Below the pieces are notes generated by a model. The model was not told the DNA's origin. It searched no databases and saw nothing but the letters and a program-made list of their open reading frames with translations. The position numbers were made by a program, and so were the translations under genes. 64,000 bases of DNA. It comes from Acidobacteriaceae bacterium TAA 166. Its GTDB lineage: Bacteria > Acidobacteriota > Terriglobia > Terriglobales > Acidobacteriaceae. Below, piece by piece: positions 35,409 to 45,225 of the stretch. The stretch's first letter is position 1. Every line of letters starts with the position of its first letter. The stretch spans positions 1 through 64,000 of the forward strand of contig ATWD01000001.1 in assembly GCA_000421065.1 (NCBI GenBank), read 5' to 3'.

Positions 35409-38400
35409 TTACCAACCGATACCGAATGCCATATGTTCCGGCTTCGGCGTATTGATCGTCGTGCTTTGGTTGTTGTTGTCATCATAAGAAAAGCCATATG
35501 CCAAGCCTCCTATGGAATGCTTGTGCCAAAACTGAGAGTAGAAGTTAGCTGGTCCGCTTCCGTAGTAGGCTGAAACATTGCTCCATTCCGCAGGGGCGAA
35601 AAAGACGTGGCGGTTGATGGCCGAGCATATCTGATTCTCCAGTTGTTTTTGCTCATTGTCCTCATCAGTGAGACGATCCGTGCTGCGGTCAGTGCCCAAG
35701 GCCATGGTGCCATCGCAGCCAAGTATGTCTTGTGTGGAAGGCTGCTGCACCACAAATACTTCACCAGATTTTTCCGGAACTGGATTGACCTCAGTGAAAG
35801 TGAACTTCGGTCCTGATGTTGTACCAATGAACTTACGATTCGCCAAGGCTATCGTGAGTGGAGTTCCGCTGTATTGTGCCCAGCCACTCGTGATGTAGTT
35901 ATCGAAGTAGTTCGCATTCGCGCCGCCAGGGGCCATGGAGAGCTTGGCTGGCGAGAAGATGCGAAGATCGGACATTGTGGCTGGCTGGAATTGCGCTGGC
36001 ACCTCACTAGCGAACTCACTATCGATTTGCGCAACCGACTCGGTAATTCCAACCTGCTGATGGAAGCTTCCACCGTCACCCCACACATCGAGCAACAGGG
36101 GCAGCCCGAACTGATCAACTTGCGTCGTGTTGATGAAGATGCCGTTGACATTGTTGAATTCGTACCAGTCATAGTGCGTGTTGATATTGGGGTCGGTCGC
36201 ATTCTGTGGGTTGGGTCCCGCATAGCCTGCAACGCCACCCATTCCATTCCCATTTACCTGAACATACAATGGTTCTCCCAGCGAGATATAGGCACGGGCT
36301 GAGGTGAAAGGAGGGACCTTCAACAGCTTGCTTTGCGCCAACGTGAAGGAATAGTTACCGTAGTTCTGACCGTTCTTCGTCAAGTGCCCAGGGGCAGAAG
36401 TATCGGCGAGAGTGAAGTTTACGATTGTACCGTCAGGAGTCAAATAAGAGTAGTTTCCATTTTGATCTTGCCCGATCACCGTGACGTAAATTTGGTTGTC
36501 AGCCCACGCACCCTTCGTGTTGTTATTGAGATCGACCCCAATAAATCCCGGATAGATCGTGTAGCCTGAGCCGGAGTTATTGACTGTAAGAATGGCACCC
36601 GATGAAGTGACCGTACCGTTCGGATTACCGACTGTGACACTGTAGGCTTCCCCGTTATCAGTTGCTGACAAGACGGGTGTTGTGTAACTCGCCGCAGTGG
36701 CGCCCGAAATGGAGATACCATTCTTAAGCCACTGATAGGTGAATGGAGCCGTCCCGCCTGCAACTACGGTAAAGGTTGCCGTAGCCCCTACATCAACGGA
36801 TTGGCTCACAGGTTGCGTGGTGATCGTCGGTGCGGTACCAACTCCATATACCTCGAATTCGTAAAGCGAGTAGCCATACGGTGTTGCACGCGCTATTCCA
36901 AACATACGGACGTAGCGTCCGCTTACGGGTGGGAAGGTAAGGTTCTCCACTCCTCCCTGACCATTGGACTGGTTAAACGCTGTGGTCCAGGTCTTCTCGT
37001 CATTTGAGACCTGAATCTGATAGGCCTTGCCGTAAGAATTTTCCCAGTGAAGAATAACCTGCCCGATGGTTCTTGGCGATCCAAGATCGACTTCGATCCA
37101 TGAGGCATCCGCGAAGGCCGATGACCAACGTGTATTGAGGTTGCCATCGACGGCGTTTGCCGAGCCAAGGTTGACGTCATTCTCGCTGCCACTCTCCTTG
37201 GTGGGCTGATTCAGCGCCAAGTTTAATCCCGTTGGGCTACCAGCGTTGACAGTCACGATCGCCTTGGAAGAAGTACTTGCTCCATTGGCATTGCTGACCT
37301 TGACAGTGATGACGCTTCCATTATCTGCAGACATCAGGACTGGCGTTGTATAGTTAGCCGCGGTTGCACCGGGAATTGCCACCCCGTTCCTGAGCCACTG
37401 ATATGTGAACGGTCCATCACCTCCTGCAACAACAGTGAAGGTCGCCTTATCCCCGGCACTCACTGTTTGGCTGAGAGGTTGCGATGTGATTGAGGGTACA
37501 TCCGCGCCATAAATCTGGAACTCATAGAGCGAATAACCGTACAGCGTAGCTCTTTCCGTGCCATTGAAGCGAATGTAGCGTTCGATAATGGCGGGGAAGG
37601 TTAGCGTCTCGACGCCGCCCTGCCCTACCGTCTGCGTGTAAACCGTGGTCCAGGTTTGTTCATCGTTTGATACCTGTATCTGGTACGCCTTTCCAAATGC
37701 GGCCTCCCAGTACAAGACAACCTTATTTACAAGCGTCGGTGTGCCGAGGTCAACCTCAAGCCATGAAGGATCAACGAAGGCGGATGACCAACGTGTAGTG
37801 AGGTCGCCGTCCACAGCATTTAGTGGGCCTAGGCCGTCATTTTCATTTCCACTTGAGGTTACGGACTTTCCGAGTGCGAGATTGGCCACGCCGGATACTG
37901 GATTTGTGACGGTCAGGGAGGCATTGGCGGAGGTAACCGATCCTCCGGCATTGCTCACTGTCACGCTGAAAACAGCACCGCTATCCATCGAGGTAACCTC
38001 GGAAACTGTATAGGCAGCACCGGTTGCGCCCGGGATAGCAATTCCGTTGCGCAACCACTGGTACGAAAATGGAGGGTTGCCGCCTGCCACGACCGAGAAT
38101 TGCGCCTGGGAGCCTGCGATTGCCGTCTGGCTAACGGGTTGGGTCACAATCGTTGGAAGGACGGGACCGTATACCTCAAATTCCCACAGAGAGTACCCGT
38201 ACTGAGAAGCGCGCTGGATTCCGTACATTCTGACAAAGCGCGCATGGACGACCGGAAACACAAGGTTTTCGCTTCCTCCCTTCCCAGCAGGTTGATTGAA
38301 CGCCGTGCTCCACGTCTGCCCGTCAGTTGAGGTCTGAATCTGGTAAACGGTTCCGAAGGACCTCTCCCAGCGCAAAACCACCTGTCCGATCGCCTGAACA

Positions 38401-41400
38401 GAACCCAAGTCAATCTGTATCCATGAGGGATCCACAAAAGCGGATGACCAGCGCGAGGTGAGGTCGCCATCTGCGGCGAGACTCGGAGGAAAAGAGGTAT
38501 CCTGGTCGCCGCTCGATATAACCTGCCTGCCGAGTGCCAGGTTTGGGCCAACTGGCACGGGCCCCGACCCAAATCCGGGAATAGCAGTATCCGTATTGTT
38601 TGTATTTCCTGGATCGCCGCCCCCACCGTCGACCGGCGGAGGAGCATTGTCGGTGACTGTGAGCACACCCGCGGTGCTGGCTGCGCTGAGTCCATTGCCG
38701 CCAGTCACGGTGACACTGAACTGAGCATTGTTGTCGATATCGGAGACGGCTGGCGTGGTATAGGAAGGCACACCGGTGACGGAGACGGGAGCGCCGTTCT
38801 TGAACCACTCGTAGGTTGTTGGCGCCGTACCAGAGGTTGTGGCAACAACGTTGAACTGGGCCGCCAGCCCCACATTCGAGGTTGTATTCGTCGGCTGAGC
38901 AGTAATCGCCGGAGCAACCGCAGTCGGTCCTTGAGTGCAAACCACCGCCCCAGGCGAATTGTCGATAATGCTGAAATCGATCGCACCTGCGGACGAGACT
39001 GTATAGGCACGTTCAGGATCTGACGGATCGGCGGTCGATGTCCATGTACTCCATGGCTTCGGGAAGGCGCACGATGCGGCATTGCTGCCGCTGATCGCAA
39101 TCGCTTCATCTCGGGTTGGAATTCGCATTCCTTGTTGGGCACAATACGCGATTGCGCTGCCTTGCGTGAACTGTGCCCCAGGGTCCGCAAGTGTGAATTC
39201 GGAACGGCTCCAAGTAAGACCACTCAGGTTGTCCAGCAACAGTCCTGTATTTGTCCCGTTGATCGTATAACGTTCGCTCGACGGACCACAGAGGGCGGCG
39301 TTGTAGATCGAGAATTCAAACAGAGAGTATCCATACTGGGTCGCGCGCTGTGTGCCAAACATCCGCACATAGCGTGCCTTCTGAGTCGGGAAGGTGAAGT
39401 CCTCTACTCCCCCGGAACCAGATTTTTGATCATAAGCAGGTGTCCAAGTAACATTGTCGTCCGACACCTGGATCTGATAAGCGACAGCATAGGCGTTCTG
39501 CCAGTTCAGGACCACACGATTGAAGGTCATGACCGCACCAAGATCAACTTCCAGCCACTGGGGATCGCTAAATGCGGAACCCCACCGAGTGTTGGTGGCA
39601 TCGCCATCGAATGCCGCGCTTGCCGGAAGTGCTTGTTGATCTTCGTAGCTGCTGGCGACAGCTGTCTTTCCAAGCGCAAGGTCAAAGCCTGGAGGTGCAA
39701 GTGTCAGGACAGCTGGTGCGCTGGTTGCCGCCCCTGCGATGTTGGTTGCAATAACGGTATAGGCACCTATATTGCCGTTTTCCACAGACGGAATGACAAG
39801 GGTAGAAGTGCTTGAACCATCGCTATTCTGCACGTTCGTTACGCTGGCGGAGTTGGACGCAATACTGCTGCCTCCACTCTGCCACTGAAATGCGATAGGC
39901 GTGGTGCCCTGAACTGCAACAGCGAAAGTAGCGGACTGCCCTGGCAGAACGCTAATATTTCCAGGCTGCGCGACGATGGCCGGAGGAACGGCGGCACTAA
40001 CTGTCAAGGTTGCCGACGCCGAGGCGATGGTGTTGACCGGGTTCTTGATCGACACAGCAAATACCTCGCCGCTGTCTTCAACCGTAAGCACAGGGGTTGT
40101 ATAAGTCGACCCTGTGGCTCCCGCTATTGGAGTCCCATTCTTCAACCACTGATATTGAAGAGTAGGAGAGCCGGCGGCGATAACCGAGAAGGTGGCAGTC
40201 TGTCCCGCGAAGGCGGTTCGCGAGATTGGTTGCGTTTTAATTGTAGGAGCTTCTGCTGTGTCTACGGTGAGAGTTGCCGCACTCGAAGTGGCTTCGCCCA
40301 GACTGTTGCTGACGACCACCGTAAAGCGCGCGCCGTTGTCGGCACTTGTCGTCGCTTCCGTAGTCAGAGCGGTTTCCGTAGCAGTGGGGATCGGGGAGCC
40401 ATTCTCCATCCACTGGAAGCTGAGTGGAGACGCACCGGATGCAGTGACGGCAAAATGTGCCGGTTGACCGAGAGTGACCGCAGCATTCACTGGTTGGGCA
40501 ATGATGGAAGGGCGAGTAGCCGCGGGCGTGGACTGTGGCGCTGCCTGTGAAATCGAGTAGGAAGCTGTTCCGCTACCGAGGCCAGGGGAGGTTGCGACAA
40601 CGGTGACTGTTCCTGTTGTGAACTGGCTGCGGATCGCTATCTTTTGCAACCCCCCTTCGGCCTGTAGCTCCGGATCTCCAGGAGAGTGATAACCCAGCGG
40701 CTTAGTCGGGGTTACAAGTTGCTGTGTCCCTCCCATGTATGTTCCGGGTCCCGTGACGGCAAAGGTTATGCTGTTCGAAGCAGTTGGAACGACAACACCG
40801 TTAGCATCGACAACTTTGGCAACGACGAAAGCGGTATCGGAACCATTGGCGGTTATGGCAAACGAGGAACCGTCGGGGCGAACCACTTCGGGAACAAGGT
40901 CCAGTTCGATATGGTCTGCATTGCCGGCGGTTACCTGCTGGTCGGTAGCAACGGTACGGCCAAAAGAGTCAAGACATGCGGCTGTTACAGTGCCGCTCGC
41001 CCACGTCACATTCCAGTGGACCTGGCCAGCGAGACTTGTGGTATTTTGCGTCGCAGCAACATCACCGTCGTTGCTGGCCGTTGATGTCGCTGAATTAGGG
41101 ACTTGATCCGCGCCCTGGGGAACACCGTTAATCAACAGACGAACCTGAGGGCAGTTGCTGAATGCATTGACGGTAATTGCCCCGGTCCGGTTCCAGGTGT
41201 TCGCGAGCTTCACCACAGGCTTGATCTGATACGGAACCCAGTTCGCCTGGTTGATGTAGTAGAGCATCCTGGGAAAACGATTGAAGTCGGTCATCGAGTC
41301 GCCGATCGAACGCTCCAGGGTTTGGTCTGTGAGATCCGTATAGGTGCCAGTCTCTCCTGGAGAATCGGCGAAGTACCATTGTGCCAATCCGAAGACATGC

Positions 41401-43100
41401 GCTGTGACGCCCTGGCTCCAACTGTCGACATATGGTGCTGCGAAGGAGAGTTCATTGTCGTAGTCCTGACGAATGGTCCCCGTTCCCCAATATTCAGCGC
41501 CCCACGCGGGATTGTCCGGGAACTGCTGTTTTACGCCGACATCGCATCCCTCCCGAGAGCAGCTCAGAATATCGCCATTGGCTGGATTGGGCGTACGATC
41601 CGACTGCGCGCGCAGAGCCAGGTTGTCCCACTGTGTGCCGATCGCTTTCAGCTGCACCGCTAGCGGCGTGTTCATCTGACCGTTATTTGCCTCCCACGCG
41701 AGGATCGAGGGATGGTTTCGATCACGGACAATCATGTCGCGATGCAGTTCCTTTTTCAGGGTCTCTCGATCACAGGTTGGGCCATCGTCACATTGATTTT
41801 GAAATGAATTCTCTCCGTCCCCGCTCGGCTGAACGATCATGATGCCCAGAGCATCTGCAGCATTCACAAATTCTTCGCTTGACGTTGAATGCCCGGGGCG
41901 CCAGAGATTGCCGCCGGCAGCTGCGAGTTGCTGTAGATCACGCCATTGTTGCTCTTCTGGGACGGAAGTACCCAGAGCTGGATAGTCATATCGACCCGAA
42001 GCTCCCCAAAGATGCTGAGGTTTACCGTTGAAATAGGGAAAGTCTTTGTCCCAAGTGAGCGTCCGAATTCCAAGAGGACTCTGCACCGCATCGATGACAA
42101 CACCGTTCACGCTGACGGTATGGAAGACCTTATACATATAAGGCTTTCCGTAGATACTGTTGTTGGGATACCAGAGTGTGGGATTCTTGACGGTCAGCAT
42201 CTGATCAAATGTTGGCGACTGGGCAGCAAATCCTCCAACTCCGGTCGCGGGGATGGTTTTCGCATCCTGCGCTGTTGCCACGACATTTCCCTGGGCATCG
42301 ACAATCTGCGTGGTGAGCGTAACATCCTGATTGCCCGTTCCTTCGTTCAAGACATTTGTCTGAACCTCGACCTCCGCCGTGCTGTCGCTGGCAGAAACCG
42401 TATTGACATACGTCCCCCACGTGCCTAGCCCTGCGTAGATATTCTGCGGGATGTGGACCGGATCGGTGATGTACATGTATGTTGGGCGGAAAAGCCCGGA
42501 GTCAGATTGTCCAAATCGGAAAGCCTCCGAGAAACCTGGGTCTTCAAACCAACCTGCACTCTTAGCGACACGAACTGCGAGAACATTGTCTGACCCATCG
42601 AATTTCAGATACGGCGTGAGGTCCACGATAAACGGCACGAAGCCAACAACGTGTGTCGCTTGTGGATTGATGGCGCTGTTGCCAGATAAAAATTGGCCGT
42701 TGATGTATACCTGAGCGCCAGTGTGTGCGCCCTCAAAGACGACTTCGACTTTGCTCTTGGCATACTGAGGGTCCATCGGGAAGTGCTTGCGATACCAAAT
42801 CACCGTACCGCTTAGGAAAGCCTGCCCACCTCCCGATTGGGTATTGAGAAAAGTGTCTAACTGGTCGGCAGAATAAGGAATGCCCACTTGCTTCCAAGCG
42901 GAGTCGTCAAAGCCTGGTGCCTGAGCATTCGCAGGGTCCTGATCCTTCGAAAACTGCCAGGGGGTCTCGCCCAAATTGATGACGACTCGCTTCGAAGGTG
43001 CAAGTGTCGTGCCCTGAGCATCAGCAAATGGTAATAAGTTGAAAAGGCACAAGGCAAAGAGACAGGTGAAGCGGAAGGCACAACGAACGTGCTTGTTCAA
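35409..43100 (-). CDS. Secreted multi-module glycoside hydrolase: GH2-like, Ig-like, discoidin and GH64 domains
   Basis: Exported protein of about 2563 residues from TTG 43100 (GAGG eight bases upstream; a TTG at 43133 is the alternative). A signal peptide (FTCLFALCLFNLLPFADA) is followed by GH2 sugar-binding, Ig-like and barrel domains to about residue 665: VNLGETPWQFSKD-like start, VYINGQFLSG, FNGKPQHLWGASGRYDYP, NHPSILAW near 462 and AEYWG with Glu 536. Three Ig-like repeats follow, then four discoidin (F5/8 C) modules near 1135, 1515, 1737 and 1959, separated by Ig-like repeats; a DUF1566-like insert (GLTWSRSE) follows the first. The last 385 residues are GH64-like (beta-1,3-glucanase), with Glu 2314 in DWYEF and Asp near 2329 in TQVDQFGLP. 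Likely degrades complex glucans such as fungal walls. Exact linkages are unproven. Confidence 0.85.
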   Translation of the reverse strand: MNKHVRCAFRFTCLFALCLFNLLPFADAQGTTLAPSKRVVINLGETPWQFSKDQDPANAQAPGFDDSAWKQVGIPYSADQLDTFLNTQSGGGQAFLSGTVIWYRKHFPMDPQYAKSKVEVVFEGAHTGAQVYINGQFLSGNSAINPQATHVVGFVPFIVDLTPYLKFDGSDNVLAVRVAKSAGWFEDPGFSEAFRFGQSDSGLFRPTYMYITDPVHIPQNIYAGLGTWGTYVNTVSASDSTAEVEVQTNVLNEGTGNQDVTLTTQIVDAQGNVVATAQDAKTIPATGVGGFAAQSPTFDQMLTVKNPTLWYPNNSIYGKPYMYKVFHTVSVNGVVIDAVQSPLGIRTLTWDKDFPYFNGKPQHLWGASGRYDYPALGTSVPEEQQWRDLQQLAAAGGNLWRPGHSTSSEEFVNAADALGIMIVQPSGDGENSFQNQCDDGPTCDRETLKKELHRDMIVRDRNHPSILAWEANNGQMNTPLAVQLKAIGTQWDNLALRAQSDRTPNPANGDILSCSREGCDVGVKQQFPDNPAWGAEYWGTGTIRQDYDNELSFAAPYVDSWSQGVTAHVFGLAQWYFADSPGETGTYTDLTDQTLERSIGDSMTDFNRFPRMLYYINQANWVPYQIKPVVKLANTWNRTGAITVNAFSNCPQVRLLINGVPQGADQVPNSATSTASNDGDVAATQNTTSLAGQVHWNVTWASGTVTAACLDSFGRTVATDQQVTAGNADHIELDLVPEVVRPDGSSFAITANGSDTAFVVAKVVDANGVVVPTASNSITFAVTGPGTYMGGTQQLVTPTKPLGYHSPGDPELQAEGGLQKIAIRSQFTTGTVTVVATSPGLGSGTASYSISQAAPQSTPAATRPSIIAQPVNAAVTLGQPAHFAVTASGASPLSFQWMENGSPIPTATETALTTEATTSADNGARFTVVVSNSLGEATSSAATLTVDTAEAPTIKTQPISRTAFAGQTATFSVIAAGSPTLQYQWLKNGTPIAGATGSTYTTPVLTVEDSGEVFAVSIKNPVNTIASASATLTVSAAVPPAIVAQPGNISVLPGQSATFAVAVQGTTPIAFQWQSGGSSIASNSASVTNVQNSDGSSTSTLVIPSVENGNIGAYTVIATNIAGAATSAPAVLTLAPPGFDLALGKTAVASSYEDQQALPASAAFDGDATNTRWGSAFSDPQWLEVDLGAVMTFNRVVLNWQNAYAVAYQIQVSDDNVTWTPAYDQKSGSGGVEDFTFPTQKARYVRMFGTQRATQYGYSLFEFSIYNAALCGPSSERYTINGTNTGLLLDNLSGLTWSRSEFTLADPGAQFTQGSAIAYCAQQGMRIPTRDEAIAISGSNAASCAFPKPWSTWTSTADPSDPERAYTVSSAGAIDFSIIDNSPGAVVCTQGPTAVAPAITAQPTNTTSNVGLAAQFNVVATTSGTAPTTYEWFKNGAPVSVTGVPSYTTPAVSDIDNNAQFSVTVTGGNGLSAASTAGVLTVTDNAPPPVDGGGGDPGNTNNTDTAIPGFGSGPVPVGPNLALGRQVISSGDQDTSFPPSLAADGDLTSRWSSAFVDPSWIQIDLGSVQAIGQVVLRWERSFGTVYQIQTSTDGQTWSTAFNQPAGKGGSENLVFPVVHARFVRMYGIQRASQYGYSLWEFEVYGPVLPTIVTQPVSQTAIAGSQAQFSVVAGGNPPFSYQWLRNGIAIPGATGAAYTVSEVTSMDSGAVFSVTVSNAGGSVTSANASLTVTNPVSGVANLALGKSVTSSGNENDGLGPLNAVDGDLTTRWSSAFVDPSWLEVDLGTPTLVNKVVLYWEAAFGKAYQIQVSNDEQTWTTVYTQTVGQGGVETLTFPAIIERYIRFNGTERATLYGYSLYEFQIYGADVPSITSQPLSQTVSAGDKATFTVVAGGDGPFTYQWLRNGVAIPGATAANYTTPVLMSADNGSVITVKVSNANGASTSSKAIVTVNAGSPTGLNLALNQPTKESGSENDVNLGSANAVDGNLNTRWSSAFADASWIEVDLGSPRTIGQVILHWENSYGKAYQIQVSNDEKTWTTAFNQSNGQGGVENLTFPPVSGRYVRMFGIARATPYGYSLYEFEVYGVGTAPTITTQPVSQSVDVGATATFTVVAGGTAPFTYQWLKNGISISGATAASYTTPVLSATDNGEAYSVTVGNPNGTVTSSGAILTVNNSGSGYTIYPGFIGVDLNNNTKGAWADNQIYVTVIGQDQNGNYSYLTPDGTIVNFTLADTSAPGHLTKNGQNYGNYSFTLAQSKLLKVPPFTSARAYISLGEPLYVQVNGNGMGGVAGYAGPNPQNATDPNINTHYDWYEFNNVNGIFINTTQVDQFGLPLLLDVWGDGGSFHQQVGITESVAQIDSEFASEVPAQFQPATMSDLRIFSPAKLSMAPGGANANYFDNYITSGWAQYSGTPLTIALANRKFIGTTSGPKFTFTEVNPVPEKSGEVFVVQQPSTQDILGCDGTMALGTDRSTDRLTDEDNEQKQLENQICSAINRHVFFAPAEWSNVSAYYGSGPANFYSQFWHKHSIGGLAYGFSYDDNNNQSTTINTPKPEHMAFGIGW

Positions 43101-43828
43101 GGGTCGTTCCTCAATTAAGGTTATATGTCGCAACCAAGACCAGCAGAATAGGCATAATCGGTATTGAAAGTCGACCTTGTTGGGTTTGATTGCACTGATT
43201 CAATAGCCTGGCATTACTCCTAGACATTATGTGGTTTTGTTCTAGAAAGCTCTTTCAGAATTGGGTCATTCTGTCACACAGGTCACCTAATTAAATGATT
43301 CATCAGATTTCTTGCGACCTTCCACCCAACATATTCCCGACTGTACCCCGGCAAATATCTGAATCAGATTTGGCCTGCGCTTCTCTTCTTCTGTAAATTG
43401 GAAAGATACTCGAGATTAGTTGTGTCATCAGCTGTATCCAGAAGATTCAGCTCTGGTTAGGTCCAGAGGCGACGACCGAAAGGAACCACAACTACTACTC
43501 GATCCCCCAATGCCATGTGACAGATCAAGTCGCTCAGGCTACCCTTGCGGCTATCAATTCGATCTTTGACCGTGTAAGACTCTACCCAACCCATTCCTGC
43601 CCCAAAATAAGAGATGCGATGTCCTTGGACGTCAGGAATGTCTTCCCATGCATAAGAAAAAGGCTGCGGAATCAAGTTCAGGCAGCTGCAATGCCACCAT
43701 CAACGAACAGGTTTACGAGCGGAGACTCCCACAACACCAGGTAATGCAGAGAAGGAATAAATATCTCTGGTCGTTGTCATCTTTACGGGAGGCTAGCGTA
43801 ATGATGGCCTTCACAGAAAGAGGAATCT
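43101..43828. other. Divergent promoter region with a possible coding relic
   Basis: About 730 bases between the giant hydrolase gene and a rightward hydrolase gene. On the minus strand 43457-43675 an open frame reads FSYAWEDIPDVQGHRISYF, then GAGMGWVESYTVKDR; it looks protein-like but I do not recognise it and its upstream part has no sensible continuation. The rest is AT-rich and should hold the promoters of both flanking genes. Confidence 0.35.
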
Positions 43829-44776
43829 TTGACTACCAAACTTCGGCCGACAACGGCCTCACTTATCGTCTTCCTTTTGCTCTCAGTCCCGAGCGCTTTT
43901 GCAGCACGGAATACGAGACTCGCCGAAGGCGAACATGTCGGGCATATCAATGGTCGAAGCTTTCGCTATTCCATCGCTGGACACGGTCCACTCGTGATTG
44001 TCCAGGCTCCAGGATGGGGTATTGGATCGGCATACCTCGAAAACGGACTAGCGCCTTTAAGGAAGCGCTTCACACTACTAGTCTTTGACCCTCGTGGGAC
44101 TGGCGGCTCAAGCCCGGTATTCAGAACTGATCGATTGACCAATGGGGATTTAGTGGAAGACCTGGAACAATTACGAAGCTACTGGGGTCTCGAGACGATG
44201 GACCTTATCGGGCATTCGAACGGCGGTGCGATAGCGATTCTTTACGCGGAACGCTATCCAAACCGGGTTCGTAAATTGCTGCTCATCGGATCGCAGCTGC
44301 TCGGATACAAAGGAACCGACAATCCAGTGCGTACAGCTGAAGTAGAACGTCGGAAAAGTGATCCGCAATTCACTTATTACCTCGCCCATATTGATGATCC
44401 AGCGCCAAAGACCGACGAAGCGTTCACACGATACTTTAAAGAACGCGCGGGATTCTATTTTTACGATCCATCAAAGGATGTGCCCACCTTTCTAAAGACC
44501 ATGACACGTCCTATGAGTGCTTCAGTCAACGAGGCATTTATTGAATCACCGCCTGTTTCTCAAGCTCCTCCGCTTGGAGATCTCACTAAAATCAATGCCG
44601 AAACATTGGTTATAGAGGGGCGACAGGACCCTGCCTGTCCTCTCGATGAATCAGAAAGAATTCGGGCGGGGATCACCAAATCGAAAATCGTAGCGATTGA
44701 TAGGTCGGGACATTTCCCCTGGATAGAACAACCGAAGATCTTTTTTTCAGCGGCGTTTAAGTTCTTGGAACAATAG
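43829..44776 (+). CDS. Secreted alpha/beta hydrolase (proline-iminopeptidase-like)
   Basis: Exported hydrolase of 315 residues from a TTG at 43829 (AGAGGA five bases upstream). The signal peptide is TASLIVFLLLSVPSAFA. The mature part shows GPLVIVQAPGWGIGSAYLEN (oxyanion segment without the usual HG), FDPRGTGGSSP, nucleophile elbow IGHSNGGAIAILYAERYP and the C-terminal acid/His pair in GRQDPACP and SGHFPWIEQP. This is the proline iminopeptidase/epoxide-hydrolase-like subgroup; peptidase or esterase activity cannot be decided. It ends at a strong hairpin. Confidence 0.85.
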   Translation: MTTKLRPTTASLIVFLLLSVPSAFAARNTRLAEGEHVGHINGRSFRYSIAGHGPLVIVQAPGWGIGSAYLENGLAPLRKRFTLLVFDPRGTGGSSPVFRTDRLTNGDLVEDLEQLRSYWGLETMDLIGHSNGGAIAILYAERYPNRVRKLLLIGSQLLGYKGTDNPVRTAEVERRKSDPQFTYYLAHIDDPAPKTDEAFTRYFKERAGFYFYDPSKDVPTFLKTMTRPMSASVNEAFIESPPVSQAPPLGDLTKINAETLVIEGRQDPACPLDESERIRAGITKSKIVAIDRSGHFPWIEQPKIFFSAAFKFLEQ

Positions 44777-44808
44777 ATCTCGACCTCGGAAAGAGTCTAT
44801 CCGGTCCT

Positions 44809-44848
44809 CCAGCCATCCGACTTTTGCCTCAAGAAGTCGGATGGCTGG
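44809..44848 (+). terminator. Hairpin terminator after the secreted hydrolase
   Basis: Fifteen-base-pair stem, arms 44809-44823 and 44834-44848 (CCAGCCATCCGACTT and complement), ten-base loop, followed by CTTGTTATCT. It lies about 33 bases after the stop codon. Confidence 0.7.
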
Positions 44849-45225
44849 CTTGTTATCTGAACCTGAAAGTCTTTTTCAGTATGCACTTCGTCGCGGAACA
44901 GACATCGACCGTTTTCTGTCGTTCAACAAGCCCGTTCTGTCATAGGAACGTTCTTGGGAAGACGATTTCCCTTTCGATCCTTTTGGCAACGCTTAACGGA
45001 CAGACGTTAAAATGGTTTCACGTTGCCCCCGTGACAAAATGTTCGCAATATTAAATACGGGAAGCTTGCCAAGGATTAAAACAGGCATATCAGCTTCCGC
45101 TGGCGAGCATTAATTAACTCAGCTATATCATCACTTTGCTGGATCACTGAAAATCTTCCCCTTACCTGGCAATCATTATCTGATCCTCAGTTTTGACTAC
45201 AAAGGAATTTCTTACCTCTAAAACG
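44849..45225. other. Intergenic region, no gene seen
   Basis: About 375 bases, noticeably AT-rich near 45040-45200. No coding relic is recognised. It should contain the promoter of the NTF2-like gene. Confidence 0.4.

Noticed and set aside
36800..39300. Repeated DNA blocks that might look like a repeat array or CRISPR
   Set aside because: The repeats are hundreds of bases long, lie in one reading frame and encode discoidin and Ig-like modules.
40155..41663. Long open frames on the + strand inside the giant hydrolase gene
   Set aside because: They are antisense shadows of a strongly supported gene and show no protein motifs.
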